Assembly: GCF_028308085.1 (NCBI RefSeq)
Contig: NZ_JAQMFS010000077.1
Location: 1-37,047, forward strand
Direction of reading: 5' to 3'
From: Gemella haemolysans
Lineage (GTDB): Bacteria > Bacillota > Bacilli > Staphylococcales > Gemellaceae
DNA: 37,047 bases
The notes beneath the pieces are model-generated. The model was not told the DNA's origin. It saw only the letters and a program-made list of their open reading frames with translations, and searched no databases. The translations under genes were made by a program, and so were the position numbers. This document shows positions 1 to 8,702 of the stretch, one piece after another. Within the stretch, counting starts at the first letter, position 1. Every line of letters starts with the position of its first letter.

Positions 1-139
1 ATTTTGTCGAGTCACCCCCGCACAGTTTATTAGATATCTAAAAAGCTTTTATAAAGCGAATTTAGATATCAATAAACCACTGCGTCTATGAGTTTCTATA
101 TGAACTTTGTTAAAATTTTAGGACTTTCGGGTCAGCCCC
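1..139 (+). repeat. Dispersed MITE-like hairpin element, copy 1 (cut by the window edge)
   Basis: This is the right four-fifths of an element found complete at 8703-8875 and inverted at 24558-24730. The shared landmarks are GAGTCACCCCC near the start, an inverted repeat around TTAGATATCTAAA and TTTAGATATCAATAAA, the invariant block CACTGCGTCTATGAG, and the closing GGGTCAGCCC. The left arm of its first hairpin lies outside the window. It sits just downstream of the leftward gene at 167-1294, so its hairpins may also end that transcript. Confidence 0.85.
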
Positions 140-166
140 TTAAATATTTGATTTCATTAGTAATTA

Positions 167-1294
167 TTATGGTAATTGTTGCCCAGTGATTGCTTTTCCT
201 AACCAAATTGTAAGTACGTCAACACTAGGTGCCATAATATGACTTGCGAAAGCATCTCTTAAGTAACGTTCCATATTTCCAACACGGTTATAAGCTTTAC
301 CACCACCAACACGCATACCAAGACGAGCTAATTCAATAGCAGCTTCACTAGCGAAAATTCTAGCTGATAAAATTTTTGCTAACATATCACTTTCTTTAGC
401 TAAAAAACTACGAGCAGCTTCATTCGTTCCTAAAACAGCAGCATTTGTTTGACTGTAAATTTTTGCTAGATGAATTTGAACAGTTTCAATCTCACTTAAT
501 GATTTTCCATCAGGATATTTTCTATTAGTTGTATGAGCTACTGCTTCGTCTAAAATTGCTTCGCATAGTCCACTATAAACAGCGGCAAGTCCTGTGATGA
601 AGTATGTAGCAACAATAGTGAATACTTGATCAACACCTGAACCAGCTTCTCCGATGCGAAGTTCCTTATCTAATTCGACATCGTTAATAGCCATTTGACA
701 AGAAACATTTCCACGCATTCCAAGACCGTGCCATGTAGATGTTTTAAATTCTAGTCCTTTGCTTCCAAGTGGGAATACCCAGTTATCAATTCCACCTTCT
801 ACATCAGAAGGAGTAAGTACTAAGTAGTAAGATGCAAATTCAGCAGATGTTACCATACTTTTTAGTCCATTGAAAATTACTGAGTTATCTTTGAATTCAG
901 TTTTCACATCAGAAATGTAGAAGTGAGTACCAGTACCTAATTCGCTGTAAGCAAGTGCCATAAATTTTTCATTTTCTACGATATCTTTACAGATTTTTGA
1001 TTTAAGATTATCATCTGCATAAGATAATACACAATTTAATGCAACATTGTGCATCATATAGCATAAACCAACAGTAGCACTCGATTTAGCGAAAGCACGA
1101 CAAGCATCAGCATGTTCTTGCATATCTTTACCTAATCCGCCAAGTTCCGTAGGAATCATAAGTTTAAAGTATCCAGCTTTTCCTAATTCTTTAAATACTT
1201 CCTCTGGAAATCTTTCTTGTTCATCAATTTCTTTAGCAATAGGGTCAATATATTTTTTTGCAAATTCCCTAGCTTCGTTATAAAATGTTGTCAT
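167..1294 (-). CDS. Acyl-CoA dehydrogenase family flavoprotein with an atypical active site
   Basis: The 375-aa protein has the length and order of the acyl-CoA dehydrogenase fold: a helical N-terminal part, a beta domain after the flavin-contact motif SELGTGTH (about residues 117-124, compare the usual TEPxAGSD), and a C-terminal helical domain with RVGGGKAYNRVGNMERYLRD. The ATG is preceded at a good distance by AGGAGG (reverse strand). The family oxidises acyl-CoA thioesters with FAD. At about residues 352-360, where many members have Y-E-G-T with the catalytic glutamate, this protein reads HIMAPSVDV, so that base is absent. A flavin-dependent role other than classic beta-oxidation, such as a DszC or nitroalkane-oxidase-like oxygenase, is therefore possible. 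It is monocistronic here and divergent from the permease. Family membership is fairly sure; the substrate is unknown. Confidence 0.8.
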   Translation of the reverse strand: MTTFYNEAREFAKKYIDPIAKEIDEQERFPEEVFKELGKAGYFKLMIPTELGGLGKDMQEHADACRAFAKSSATVGLCYMMHNVALNCVLSYADDNLKSKICKDIVENEKFMALAYSELGTGTHFYISDVKTEFKDNSVIFNGLKSMVTSAEFASYYLVLTPSDVEGGIDNWVFPLGSKGLEFKTSTWHGLGMRGNVSCQMAINDVELDKELRIGEAGSGVDQVFTIVATYFITGLAAVYSGLCEAILDEAVAHTTNRKYPDGKSLSEIETVQIHLAKIYSQTNAAVLGTNEAARSFLAKESDMLAKILSARIFASEAAIELARLGMRVGGGKAYNRVGNMERYLRDAFASHIMAPSVDVLTIWLGKAITGQQLP

Positions 1295-1338
1295 AATAAT
1301 GCCTCCTAATATTAATAGAATAGTGATTTCTACAAAAA

Positions 1339-1367
1339 ATTATATAGCTAAAGTGAAAATCTGTAAA
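1339..1367 (-). promoter_or_regulatory. Sigma-A promoter of the acyl-CoA dehydrogenase-like gene
   Basis: On the reverse strand TTTACA and TATAAT are separated by exactly 17 bp, about 45 bases upstream of the start codon. The rest of the 373-base divergent intergenic region (1295-1667) holds the CodY-like box and the opposite promoter listed separately. Confidence 0.7.
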
Positions 1368-1577
1368 TGCTTTAACTTTTGATATAATAATGACTGTAAT
1401 AAAATACTTTTTTAAAAATAAATTGAATTATTGTGAAAATTGGGGATATGAACTATAACCATTTTAACAAAAATATTATATTCTAGAATATAATATAAAA
1501 TTTAAATAAATGATATTCGTTATCAATTAAGAGAAGTTAATTAGAAATATCTCTGAAATTTTTGAAAAATAATAATA

Positions 1578-1592
1578 AAATTTCAGAAAATT
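1578..1592 (+). promoter_or_regulatory. Probable CodY box upstream of the amino-acid permease
   Basis: The sequence AAATTTCAGAAAATT matches the CodY consensus AATTTTCWGAAAATT at 14 of 15 positions. It ends two bases before the -35 hexamer, so a bound repressor would block the promoter. CodY represses amino-acid uptake genes when branched-chain amino acids and GTP are plentiful. That role fits the downstream gene but is inferred. A weaker related palindrome lies about 20 bases upstream. Confidence 0.7.
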
Positions 1593-1593
1593 A

Positions 1594-1622
1594 TTTACAA
1601 AATATAAATATTCTAGTATAAT
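1594..1622 (+). promoter_or_regulatory. Sigma-A promoter of the amino-acid permease
   Basis: TTTACA (1594-1599), a 17-bp spacer and a perfect TATAAT (1617-1622). The transcript would start near 1629, giving a short leader before the RBS AGAAAGGA. Confidence 0.8.
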
Positions 1623-1667
1623 CATTACTTATATAGTTATAATATATTATAAGAAAGGATGAAGAGA

Positions 1668-3110
1668 ATGACAGATTCTAAAATGGAAAGAAAATTACAG
1701 GCTCGTCATATCAGTATGATTGCCATAGGTGGATGTATAGGTACAGGATTATTTATGGCAAGTGGGGCAGTTGTAAGTAAAGCAGGTTCTTATGGAGCGG
1801 TTATTACTTATGCATTGATTGGAGTTATTATCTACTTTTTAATGGCTTCTATAGGAGAATTAGCAACGTTTTATCCCGTTTCTGGTTCGTTTGGAGCTTA
1901 TGCAACGCGTTTTATTGATCCAGGGGTAGGTTTTGGAGTAGGTTGGTTATTTTGGATTCTATGGATTTTAGTAGCTAGTGTAGATATTATTACATTATCA
2001 AAAATACTACATTATTGGGAATTCTTTAGACAATTTTCAACATTTTCTATTTGTATTGTATTTTTAGTATTATTATATTTATTAAACTTAGTTAGTGTTA
2101 AAGTTTTCGGAGAAGTTGAATATTGGATAACAATAATCAAAGTAATGACTGTTGTTGCATTCTTATTAGTTGGTGCTGCAATTATTTTTGGAGTTACTGG
2201 AAACAGTGAAGCTGGTATTCATACATTCATCCAAAACGGAGAAAAAACAAGTAGTGCAGGAGCTTTAGGTCTATTTGGGGTATTATCAACAGCAGCATTT
2301 TCATTTGGAGGAACTGAGGTAGTAGCTGTTACAGCTGGTGAATCTCCAAATCCAAAAGAAACAATGCCTAAAGCAGTAAAACAAGTGTTCTGGAGAATTT
2401 TAATATTCTACATAGCTACGATGATAATTATATCTTCAATAGTTTCAGCGAATGATCCAAGATTATTAGATACAAACAATGTAACTGCTTCACCATTTAC
2501 AATTGTTTTCCAAAATATCGGATTAGAAATAGCGGCAGTAATTATGAATGCCGTAATCTTAACATCAGTATTGTCAGCTGCAAACTCAGGTATGTATGTT
2601 TCAAGTAGACAATTATTCTCATTAAGTTCACATGATTACGGACCAAAAGTATTTAAGAAATTAAATAGTAATTCAATTCCTGTATTTGCTTTAACAGTAT
2701 CTGCATTATTTATGGTTCTTTGTTTCATATTTGAAAAACTTAATCCAAGTGGTTACTACATGTTATTATCAATGGTAGGAATTATAGTAATGATTATTTG
2801 GATGGTATCATTAGTTTCGCAAATTCGTCTACGTAAGGCGATTGCTAAACAAGGGAAAAAAGCTGAGGAAGTATTACCGTATACATCGAAAACAGGAGTT
2901 GTAGGTTCTTACATTGCATTACTATCATTTGCAACAATAATTTTACTTCAATTAGTTTCAGACTATGCAACTGGTGGTTTTGTAAAAATGTCGTATAACT
3001 TAGTTTGTCCAGCGATTGGTGTACTGATGTATTTAACATTTAAAGTAGTTACAAAGAGAAAATTTGTAAAATTAGAAGAAATGGATATTCATCCATATAA
3101 AGAAAAATAA
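1668..3110 (+). CDS. APC-superfamily amino-acid permease (AAT/LysP-like)
   Basis: This is an integral membrane amino-acid/H+ symporter of about 480 aa with some twelve hydrophobic segments. The N-terminal stretch RHISMIAIGGCIGTGLFMASG is the hallmark first helix of the amino-acid-transporter family, with the unwound substrate-binding GCIGTGLF. The conserved SIGELATFYPVSGSFGAYATRF follows. An ATG nine bases upstream (1659) is in frame, but it touches the RBS AGAAAGGA. The ATG at 1668 has normal spacing and was chosen. LysP, RocE, GabP and AroP are close relatives, so specificity (lysine or another cationic or aromatic amino acid) cannot be fixed. The gene is monocistronic, with its own promoter, a CodY-like box and a strong terminator. 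Confidence 0.88.
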   Translation: MTDSKMERKLQARHISMIAIGGCIGTGLFMASGAVVSKAGSYGAVITYALIGVIIYFLMASIGELATFYPVSGSFGAYATRFIDPGVGFGVGWLFWILWILVASVDIITLSKILHYWEFFRQFSTFSICIVFLVLLYLLNLVSVKVFGEVEYWITIIKVMTVVAFLLVGAAIIFGVTGNSEAGIHTFIQNGEKTSSAGALGLFGVLSTAAFSFGGTEVVAVTAGESPNPKETMPKAVKQVFWRILIFYIATMIIISSIVSANDPRLLDTNNVTASPFTIVFQNIGLEIAAVIMNAVILTSVLSAANSGMYVSSRQLFSLSSHDYGPKVFKKLNSNSIPVFALTVSALFMVLCFIFEKLNPSGYYMLLSMVGIIVMIIWMVSLVSQIRLRKAIAKQGKKAEEVLPYTSKTGVVGSYIALLSFATIILLQLVSDYATGGFVKMSYNLVCPAIGVLMYLTFKVVTKRKFVKLEEMDIHPYKEK

Positions 3111-3119
3111 TATTAATAT

Positions 3120-3168
3120 TTACTCTCTCTATCTAAGGATTAAACAATGATAGAGAGAGTAATTTTTA
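3120..3168 (+). terminator. Rho-independent terminator after the permease
   Basis: A 14-bp perfect stem (TTACTCTCTCTATC with GATAGAGAGAGTAA) closes a 15-base loop and runs into TTTTTAT. Confidence 0.9.
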
Positions 3169-3259
3169 TGTGTTATATTTTTTATTGAATCGTAAAATGT
3201 GGTAAATGATTACGGTTTATGATAAAATTGTACATAAGAAACTTAATGGAGTTGATATT

Positions 3260-3871
3260 GTGAATATAGGAATTACGGGAAGTATTGCATGTGGAAAAAG
3301 TACAGTATCAAATTATCTGAGGGATAAAGGATATACTATAATTGATGCAGATAAATTAGGTCATACTGCACTAACTGATGATGAAGTGAGAGAAAAACTC
3401 GAGAAAAGTTTTGGTTTAAGGATTATTGAGAATAATGAGATAAGCCGTGAAAAACTAGGGAAATTAGTCTTTGGTAATGAGGAGAATTTAAAAATACTTA
3501 ATAGTGTTGTGCATCCATATATAAGAAAACAAATTTTACAATTACAAGAAATACATAGCGATGAACGACTAGTATTTTTAGATATAGCACTCTTGTTTGA
3601 AGCTGGCTTTGAAGATTTAGTCGAAAAGATAATAGTAGTTCATGTAGATGAAAAAATACAATTAAATAGATTGATGAATCGAAATTCTCTTTCTTCTGAA
3701 GGGGCTATGAATAGAATAAAAAGTCAAATGAGCTCAAAAGATAAATCAGAGCTTGGCAACTATGTAATTAATAATAGTAACACTAAAGAAGAAACATATA
3801 GACAAATTGATTTGATATTAGATGAGTTAGAGAGAGGAGTCATAAAAAATGACGAATGTATTAGAAATTAG
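3260..3871 (+). CDS. coaE: Dephospho-CoA kinase
   Basis: It catalyses the last step of coenzyme A synthesis, ATP-dependent phosphorylation of the 3'-hydroxyl of dephospho-CoA, in the cytosol. The P-loop GITGSIACGKST stands at residues 3-14 and is followed by the substrate-binding DADKLGH and the lid motif NRLMNRN. An in-frame ATG lies at 3206, but it has no clear RBS and would add 18 residues before the P-loop. The GTG at 3260 is preceded by ATGGAG and gives 203 aa, the family norm, so it is preferred. The end overlaps the ecsA start by 23 bases, indicating translational coupling and one operon with ecsAB. Confidence 0.93.
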   Translation: MNIGITGSIACGKSTVSNYLRDKGYTIIDADKLGHTALTDDEVREKLEKSFGLRIIENNEISREKLGKLVFGNEENLKILNSVVHPYIRKQILQLQEIHSDERLVFLDIALLFEAGFEDLVEKIIVVHVDEKIQLNRLMNRNSLSSEGAMNRIKSQMSSKDKSELGNYVINNSNTKEETYRQIDLILDELERGVIKNDECIRN

Positions 3872-4592
3872 TAATTTAGGTGGAGGATATAATCGAAGAA
3901 AAATAATAGATAATGTTAATATCCAAATACCTAAGGGAAGCATAACAGCACTAATAGGTCTTAATGGAGCTGGTAAGAGTACAACAATTAAACATATTTT
4001 AGGTTTACTAAGACCTATGGAAGGTGAAATAAAAGTTAATGGAATAACAATTACTGGAAATAATGAAAAATATAGAAAAAGTATCAGTTATATACCAGAA
4101 TCACCCGTTTTATATGAAGAGCTAACTTTAGAAGAACATATAAATCTTACAGCAATGGCGTATGGATTAGATATGGAAGATACATGGAAAAGAGCAGAAA
4201 AGTTATTAGATTTATTTAAATTGAAAGATAAGAAAAAGTTCTTTCCTGTTCATTTTTCAAAAGGTATGAAGCAAAAAGTTATGATAATTTGTGCCTTTTT
4301 AGTTGAACCGAATTTATATATAATTGATGAACCATTCTTAGGCTTAGATCCTATTGCAATAAATGATTTAATTAACTTGATGTGCGAAAGAAGGGATACT
4401 GGAGCAAGTATTCTAATGTCTACGCATATTCTTGCAACAGCTGAGAAATACTGTGATAATTTTGTTATTATTCATGAAGGTAAAATTTTAGCAAATGGTA
4501 ATTTAGAACAATTAAGAGCCGAATTTAATATGGCAGGTGCGTCTTTAGATGAAATATATCTATCATTAACAATGCGAGGAAATAATGAGTAA
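3849..4592 (+). CDS. ecsA: ABC transporter ATP-binding protein EcsA
   Basis: The 247-aa ATPase has Walker A GLNGAGKST (about residues 37-45), an unusual signature loop FSKGMKQKV in place of LSGGQ, Walker B LYIIDEP and the switch histidine in STHIL. FSKGM is typical of the EcsA/BcrA-like export group. The next gene encodes the matching EcsB membrane subunit, overlapping by 8 bases. In Bacillus and Staphylococcus, Ecs affects protein secretion, intramembrane proteolysis (RasP) and competence; in some species it exports lipids or peptides. That is family knowledge. RBS AGAGAGGAG lies inside the end of coaE. Confidence 0.92.
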   Translation: MTNVLEISNLGGGYNRRKIIDNVNIQIPKGSITALIGLNGAGKSTTIKHILGLLRPMEGEIKVNGITITGNNEKYRKSISYIPESPVLYEELTLEEHINLTAMAYGLDMEDTWKRAEKLLDLFKLKDKKKFFPVHFSKGMKQKVMIICAFLVEPNLYIIDEPFLGLDPIAINDLINLMCERRDTGASILMSTHILATAEKYCDNFVIIHEGKILANGNLEQLRAEFNMAGASLDEIYLSLTMRGNNE

Positions 4593-5823
4593 TATTGAAA
4601 ATATTTTTTCTGACAGACGAAAGAAAGAACAAGAATTAAAGTTAACCTATAGTAAGTACATTTTTAATTCGCACCTTATAATGTTTCTTATTATAGTTTT
4701 AGGAGCAGTGCTTATAAACTATTCGAAATGGCTAGCTATTGCAAGTAAGGTAGAGCTATATTCGGTGTTAATAGCAGCAACACTTGCCTTTAGTTATTAT
4801 TTAGTAAGTTCTAAAATAAAAACACATATTAAAGAAGCGGATGCGGTATTCTTATTACCATTAGAAAAACATTATAGAAAAGTAGGATTAAAAACTGTAA
4901 TAAACAGTACGGTAGTTCATATAATTACTGTTATAATCTTCTATTTCGCTACAAAGCCAATTACTAATCTTATTGGTAATATAGATAGACTAAGTATTTT
5001 TATGTTATTAATAGTAATAATATGGAACAATTTATTAAAATATCTCCAAGTTATTCACTACAAAGAAGTTGTTTGGAGTAAACTACTACTTTTTGTTGTA
5101 ATCTTTATGCAGTTGCTAGTAATATTTTTTGATGACATAGCTATTCGCATTATTTATTTAATAAGCATAATTGTATTAGCAGCATTTACTTACTATATTA
5201 TGAAAAATGCTGGGAATAAACTAAATGCTAAAGATCAAGAAAAATATGTTGTGAATTGGAATCAAGCAGCAGATTATGACAAACATCGTATAGAAAGCTA
5301 TTTGAAGTTTGTAAATATGTTTGTTGATGTTCCGTTAAGTGGTGTAAAAGTTGCTAGAAGAAAATATTTTGATATACTATTACCAAAATTAACAAAAGAT
5401 AATTTCAAAAAAGAAAATAGTTTTAAATATTATTACTATAGGGTATTTTTAAGACAAGAAAATACAGTTTATCTAGCGTTAAGACTAATGCTCTTAGCCG
5501 TTCTAGTTATTTTTAGTTTTAAAAATACATATGTTAGTGGTTTAGCAATAATTTCATATAGTTATTTAACAATAATTCAACTAGTTCCATTGTACAAGCA
5601 AATGAGCAATAATATTTGGCATAGTATTTTACCAGTAAGTGAAGATATTAAAATAAAAAGCTATAAACAATTATTAACTAGTGTCATGATAGTAACTACA
5701 TTATTATTAGGGGGAGTATCTATATTATTAGCTAGTTTTAGCACAATGAATATCTTAGTAATAATTGGTTCAGTAGTTATAGCGAATATAATATCTAAAA
5801 TATTTATTGGAAAAGTTAAGTAG
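4585..5823 (+). CDS. ecsB: EcsB-type ABC transporter membrane subunit
   Basis: The 412-aa polytopic membrane protein has a hydrophilic start (NIENIFSDRRKKEQ), two hydrophobic pairs in the N-terminal half, a basic cytoplasmic middle containing VPLSGVKVARRKYFD, and further membrane helices to the C-terminus. Its length, topology and position directly after EcsA match the EcsB family. It pairs with EcsA as the permease of the exporter. An ecsC gene is not present here; the next gene is a HemY-like flavoprotein 11 bases on, apparently in the same operon. Confidence 0.9.
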   Translation: MSNIENIFSDRRKKEQELKLTYSKYIFNSHLIMFLIIVLGAVLINYSKWLAIASKVELYSVLIAATLAFSYYLVSSKIKTHIKEADAVFLLPLEKHYRKVGLKTVINSTVVHIITVIIFYFATKPITNLIGNIDRLSIFMLLIVIIWNNLLKYLQVIHYKEVVWSKLLLFVVIFMQLLVIFFDDIAIRIIYLISIIVLAAFTYYIMKNAGNKLNAKDQEKYVVNWNQAADYDKHRIESYLKFVNMFVDVPLSGVKVARRKYFDILLPKLTKDNFKKENSFKYYYYRVFLRQENTVYLALRLMLLAVLVIFSFKNTYVSGLAIISYSYLTIIQLVPLYKQMSNNIWHSILPVSEDIKIKSYKQLLTSVMIVTTLLLGGVSILLASFSTMNILVIIGSVVIANIISKIFIGKVK

Positions 5824-5834
5824 AAGGACAGATT

Positions 5835-7232
5835 ATGAAAAATATAGCAATAATAGGAGGAGATTTATCTGGAGTAAGTTGTGCTTACTTTCTTGATAAA
5901 CTCTCAGGAGTAAACTCAAAAAAGTTTAATATTGATCTAATCGAGAAAGATTTAGAATTTGCAAATGACAGATTTGGAAAGTTTCAGTTTGGGCAAGAAA
6001 TTTATGATAATGGGTGGCACAATTCTATTAGTGAACAAGGCGTCTTGTTTTATTTAATGATAGAATTAGGTTTACATAGATATTTAATCAAAAGTGGGAT
6101 GACGAAAAAGGTATTTTTTACAAAAGAGGGAATTAAATACTTACCAGAAAAAATGCTTTATGGACTTCCACTTGATAAGAGAGAATTGTTGCTATCTGAT
6201 TTATTTACATTTAAAGAAAAGTTATCTATTTTATACAATATGTATAATACTTTAGAAGATGAAAACATTAAAGAGTTAACTGTAGAAGAGTTCTTTAGAG
6301 CTATAGTTAATGAAAAAATCTACGTTAAACTAATAGAACCACTATTGACAAGTTACTATGCTAGTGATATTTCTAAACAAAGTATGGTAAGCTTGATGCC
6401 AGAATTATCATTTTTAACGATTCAAAAAGAAGATATTAATAAAGTACTTGAAGAGATGTATGATAGGAATGTTATTGATAATATTACTGTAGGAGCAGAA
6501 TATCGCTTGAAATTCACATTGAAATCATTTATAGAAACGCTAGAATCAAATTTTTCAGATAAAGTATTTCTAGAACTAAATAGAAAAGTAGAAAAAATAG
6601 AAAAAAGAGGTGATAAATATTTAGTTCATTCAAATGGCAGTATTTACTATTATGACTATATAATACTAACATTGAATCAAAAAAATTTCCTACCGTGGTT
6701 TAATGATGACGAGAAGATAATTGAATTTTATTCTGATATGAATTATGTTTCTAATATAGTAGTTACGCTTATTTATAAGAGAGATGATCTACACATAAAT
6801 CGTGAAATTGGAGAAATAATTTTTCCAAAAGATGAAAGTGAATATGTTACGAAGCTAGAATACGTAAGTAATAAATGGATTGATGTAAAAATGAGCGGGA
6901 TTCAAATAGTAAGAGCATATATAAGTAGAGAAGAAGCGGTAAAAAAACTTATTGATAAAAGCGATAGTGAAATTAAAGAAATTGTTGAAAAAGAACTAAT
7001 AAAAGTTCATGGTGTAGTAGGAAATGTGAATAAGTACTATGTTAGTAAAATAAAAGATAACTACCGTTATTGTTGTAAAAATTATAATAAAAACATTAAT
7101 GAATTCAATGAGTATATGAAAAAAGAATATTCGAATGTTTTTATTATAGGTAAATCAAAAAAAGGAACAACTTTAGAAAACACAGTATTAGAAGCTAAAG
7201 AAATAGCAAAAGAAATATTAGAAAGAATATAA
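5835..7232 (+). CDS. HemY/CgoX-like FAD-dependent oxidoreductase, degenerate
   Basis: The 465-aa protein has the overall plan of coproporphyrinogen/protoporphyrinogen oxidase and related amine-oxidase-fold flavoproteins. It has an N-terminal dinucleotide-binding strand (IAIIGGDLSG, residues 4-13), a central EPLLTSYYASD block like the HemY EPLLAGIYAGD, and a C-terminal FAD segment NVFIIGKSKKGTTLENTVLEA. The GxGxxG motif reads G-G-D-L-S-G, losing its middle glycine. The usual RxGG segment is replaced by DRFGKFQFG. No hemE or hemH is next to it. It may be a relic of heme synthesis, or a repurposed oxidase acting on a scavenged porphyrin. The 11-base gap to ecsB implies co-transcription. Family is likely; activity is uncertain. 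Confidence 0.6.
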   Translation: MKNIAIIGGDLSGVSCAYFLDKLSGVNSKKFNIDLIEKDLEFANDRFGKFQFGQEIYDNGWHNSISEQGVLFYLMIELGLHRYLIKSGMTKKVFFTKEGIKYLPEKMLYGLPLDKRELLLSDLFTFKEKLSILYNMYNTLEDENIKELTVEEFFRAIVNEKIYVKLIEPLLTSYYASDISKQSMVSLMPELSFLTIQKEDINKVLEEMYDRNVIDNITVGAEYRLKFTLKSFIETLESNFSDKVFLELNRKVEKIEKRGDKYLVHSNGSIYYYDYIILTLNQKNFLPWFNDDEKIIEFYSDMNYVSNIVVTLIYKRDDLHINREIGEIIFPKDESEYVTKLEYVSNKWIDVKMSGIQIVRAYISREEAVKKLIDKSDSEIKEIVEKELIKVHGVVGNVNKYYVSKIKDNYRYCCKNYNKNINEFNEYMKKEYSNVFIIGKSKKGTTLENTVLEAKEIAKEILERI

Positions 7233-7265
7233 AGAAGGGACGTACAAAGTACGAGGTTAATTAAG

Positions 7266-8690
7266 ATGAAATTTAATACTAATAAATTAGAAGGTGTAAT
7301 TGTAACACCAATATTTGAAGATGAAAATTACAATAATGAACTTTTAGAATATACAAAAGGGAAAAAATTATTTAAAGGAAAACTAAATGAAATATTTGTA
7401 AATTTACCATATAATGGAGAAAAAGAAATATTAATAGGATTAGGAAAACGTGATGAATTAAAAGAAGATCAAGTACGTGAGGTATTTTTTAAACTAGTTA
7501 AAGTATTAGCAAAAAATAAAGAGTTTGAAGTCCAAGTTACTTTACCAAAAGTAAAAAATATACTTACTAAGAATATAGTAAATGCAGCTGTAGAAGGAGC
7601 TTTACATGCAACTTATAAATTTGATAAGTATAAGTCTGATAGAAAAGATTTCCCAGAAATTACTATTAATTTAACTACTGAAGAACAGTTAGAAAATATA
7701 GAAGAAGTAGTTAGTGAAGCATGTGATATAATTGGTGGTGTATTTTTTGCTCGTGACTTAGTTAACGAAAGAGCAGAGTATCTATATCCTGAAACACTTG
7801 CTAATATTGCTAGCAAGGAATTAACAGCTTTAGGTGTTGAAGTAGAAGTATACGATGAAAAACAATGTGAAGAATTAGGACTAAAAGGACTGTTAGCTGT
7901 AGGTCGTGCTTCTGATAAAAAGCCAAGATTTATCGTTATGAAATATTTAAATAACCCAGAAGAAAGTGAAGTAGTTGGTTTAGTTGGTAAAGGTGTGACT
8001 TATGACACAGGTGGTTATTCAATTAAACAAACGGCAAATAGTATGGATATTATGCACTGTGACATGGGTGGAGCAGGGACAGTAATTGGAACTATGAAAC
8101 TAATTGCTACAAGAAAATTAAAAACGAATGTTATTGCTATTGTAGGAGCTTGTGAAAATATGATCTCAGGAGGATCATATAAACCAGGTGATGTTATTTC
8201 AACTCTATCAGGGAAAACAGTAGAGGTAGCAAATACAGACGCTGAAGGTCGTATTACTCTTGCTGATTCAGTATATTATGCAACTGAAAAACTTAAAGTA
8301 AATAAAATTATAGATTTAGCAACACTTACTGGTGCATGTTTAGTTGCGTTAGCAGAATTCTACACAGGAGCAGTAACGAACAACCAAGAATTTTATGACG
8401 AACTAAATAAAGCTGCGAAAGAAGCTGGAGAAAGAGTATGGCAAATGCCAGCTGATGATAGCTTCAGAGAATTAAATAAATCTTCTGTAGCTGATGTGAA
8501 AAATACAGGAGGAAGACTTGGAGGAACAATAACTGCGGGATTATTCATAGAAAACTTCGTAGCGAACAATGTTCCGTGGATTCACCTAGATATAGCTGGA
8601 ACAGCATATTTATCAAAAGCGGAAAAATATCTTCCAAAAGGTGCTACAGGAGTACATGTTAAAACATTATATAACTTATTAAATAAATAA
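7266..8690 (+). CDS. pepA: M17 family leucyl aminopeptidase
   Basis: This is a cytosolic two-metal aminopeptidase removing N-terminal residues from peptides. The C-terminal catalytic domain holds the metal and catalytic signatures GKGVTYDTGGYSIK, MDIMHCDMGGAG and the family hallmark NTDAEGRITLAD. The N-terminal half is the less conserved regulatory domain. At 474 aa it has normal length. It starts 33 bases after the HemY-like gene. The gap contains a small CGTAC-AAA-GTACG hairpin next to the RBS ACGAGG. The symbol pepA is the generic name for this family. The gene ends just before a dispersed repeat, which may act as its terminator. Confidence 0.93.
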   Translation: MKFNTNKLEGVIVTPIFEDENYNNELLEYTKGKKLFKGKLNEIFVNLPYNGEKEILIGLGKRDELKEDQVREVFFKLVKVLAKNKEFEVQVTLPKVKNILTKNIVNAAVEGALHATYKFDKYKSDRKDFPEITINLTTEEQLENIEEVVSEACDIIGGVFFARDLVNERAEYLYPETLANIASKELTALGVEVEVYDEKQCEELGLKGLLAVGRASDKKPRFIVMKYLNNPEESEVVGLVGKGVTYDTGGYSIKQTANSMDIMHCDMGGAGTVIGTMKLIATRKLKTNVIAIVGACENMISGGSYKPGDVISTLSGKTVEVANTDAEGRITLADSVYYATEKLKVNKIIDLATLTGACLVALAEFYTGAVTNNQEFYDELNKAAKEAGERVWQMPADDSFRELNKSSVADVKNTGGRLGGTITAGLFIENFVANNVPWIHLDIAGTAYLSKAEKYLPKGATGVHVKTLYNLLNK

Positions 8691-8702
8691 TTTTTAAAGA
8701 AA

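Noticed and set aside
3206-3259. Upstream ATG start for coaE
   Set aside because: It has no RBS and adds 18 residues before the P-loop. The GTG at 3260 has an RBS and gives the normal family length.
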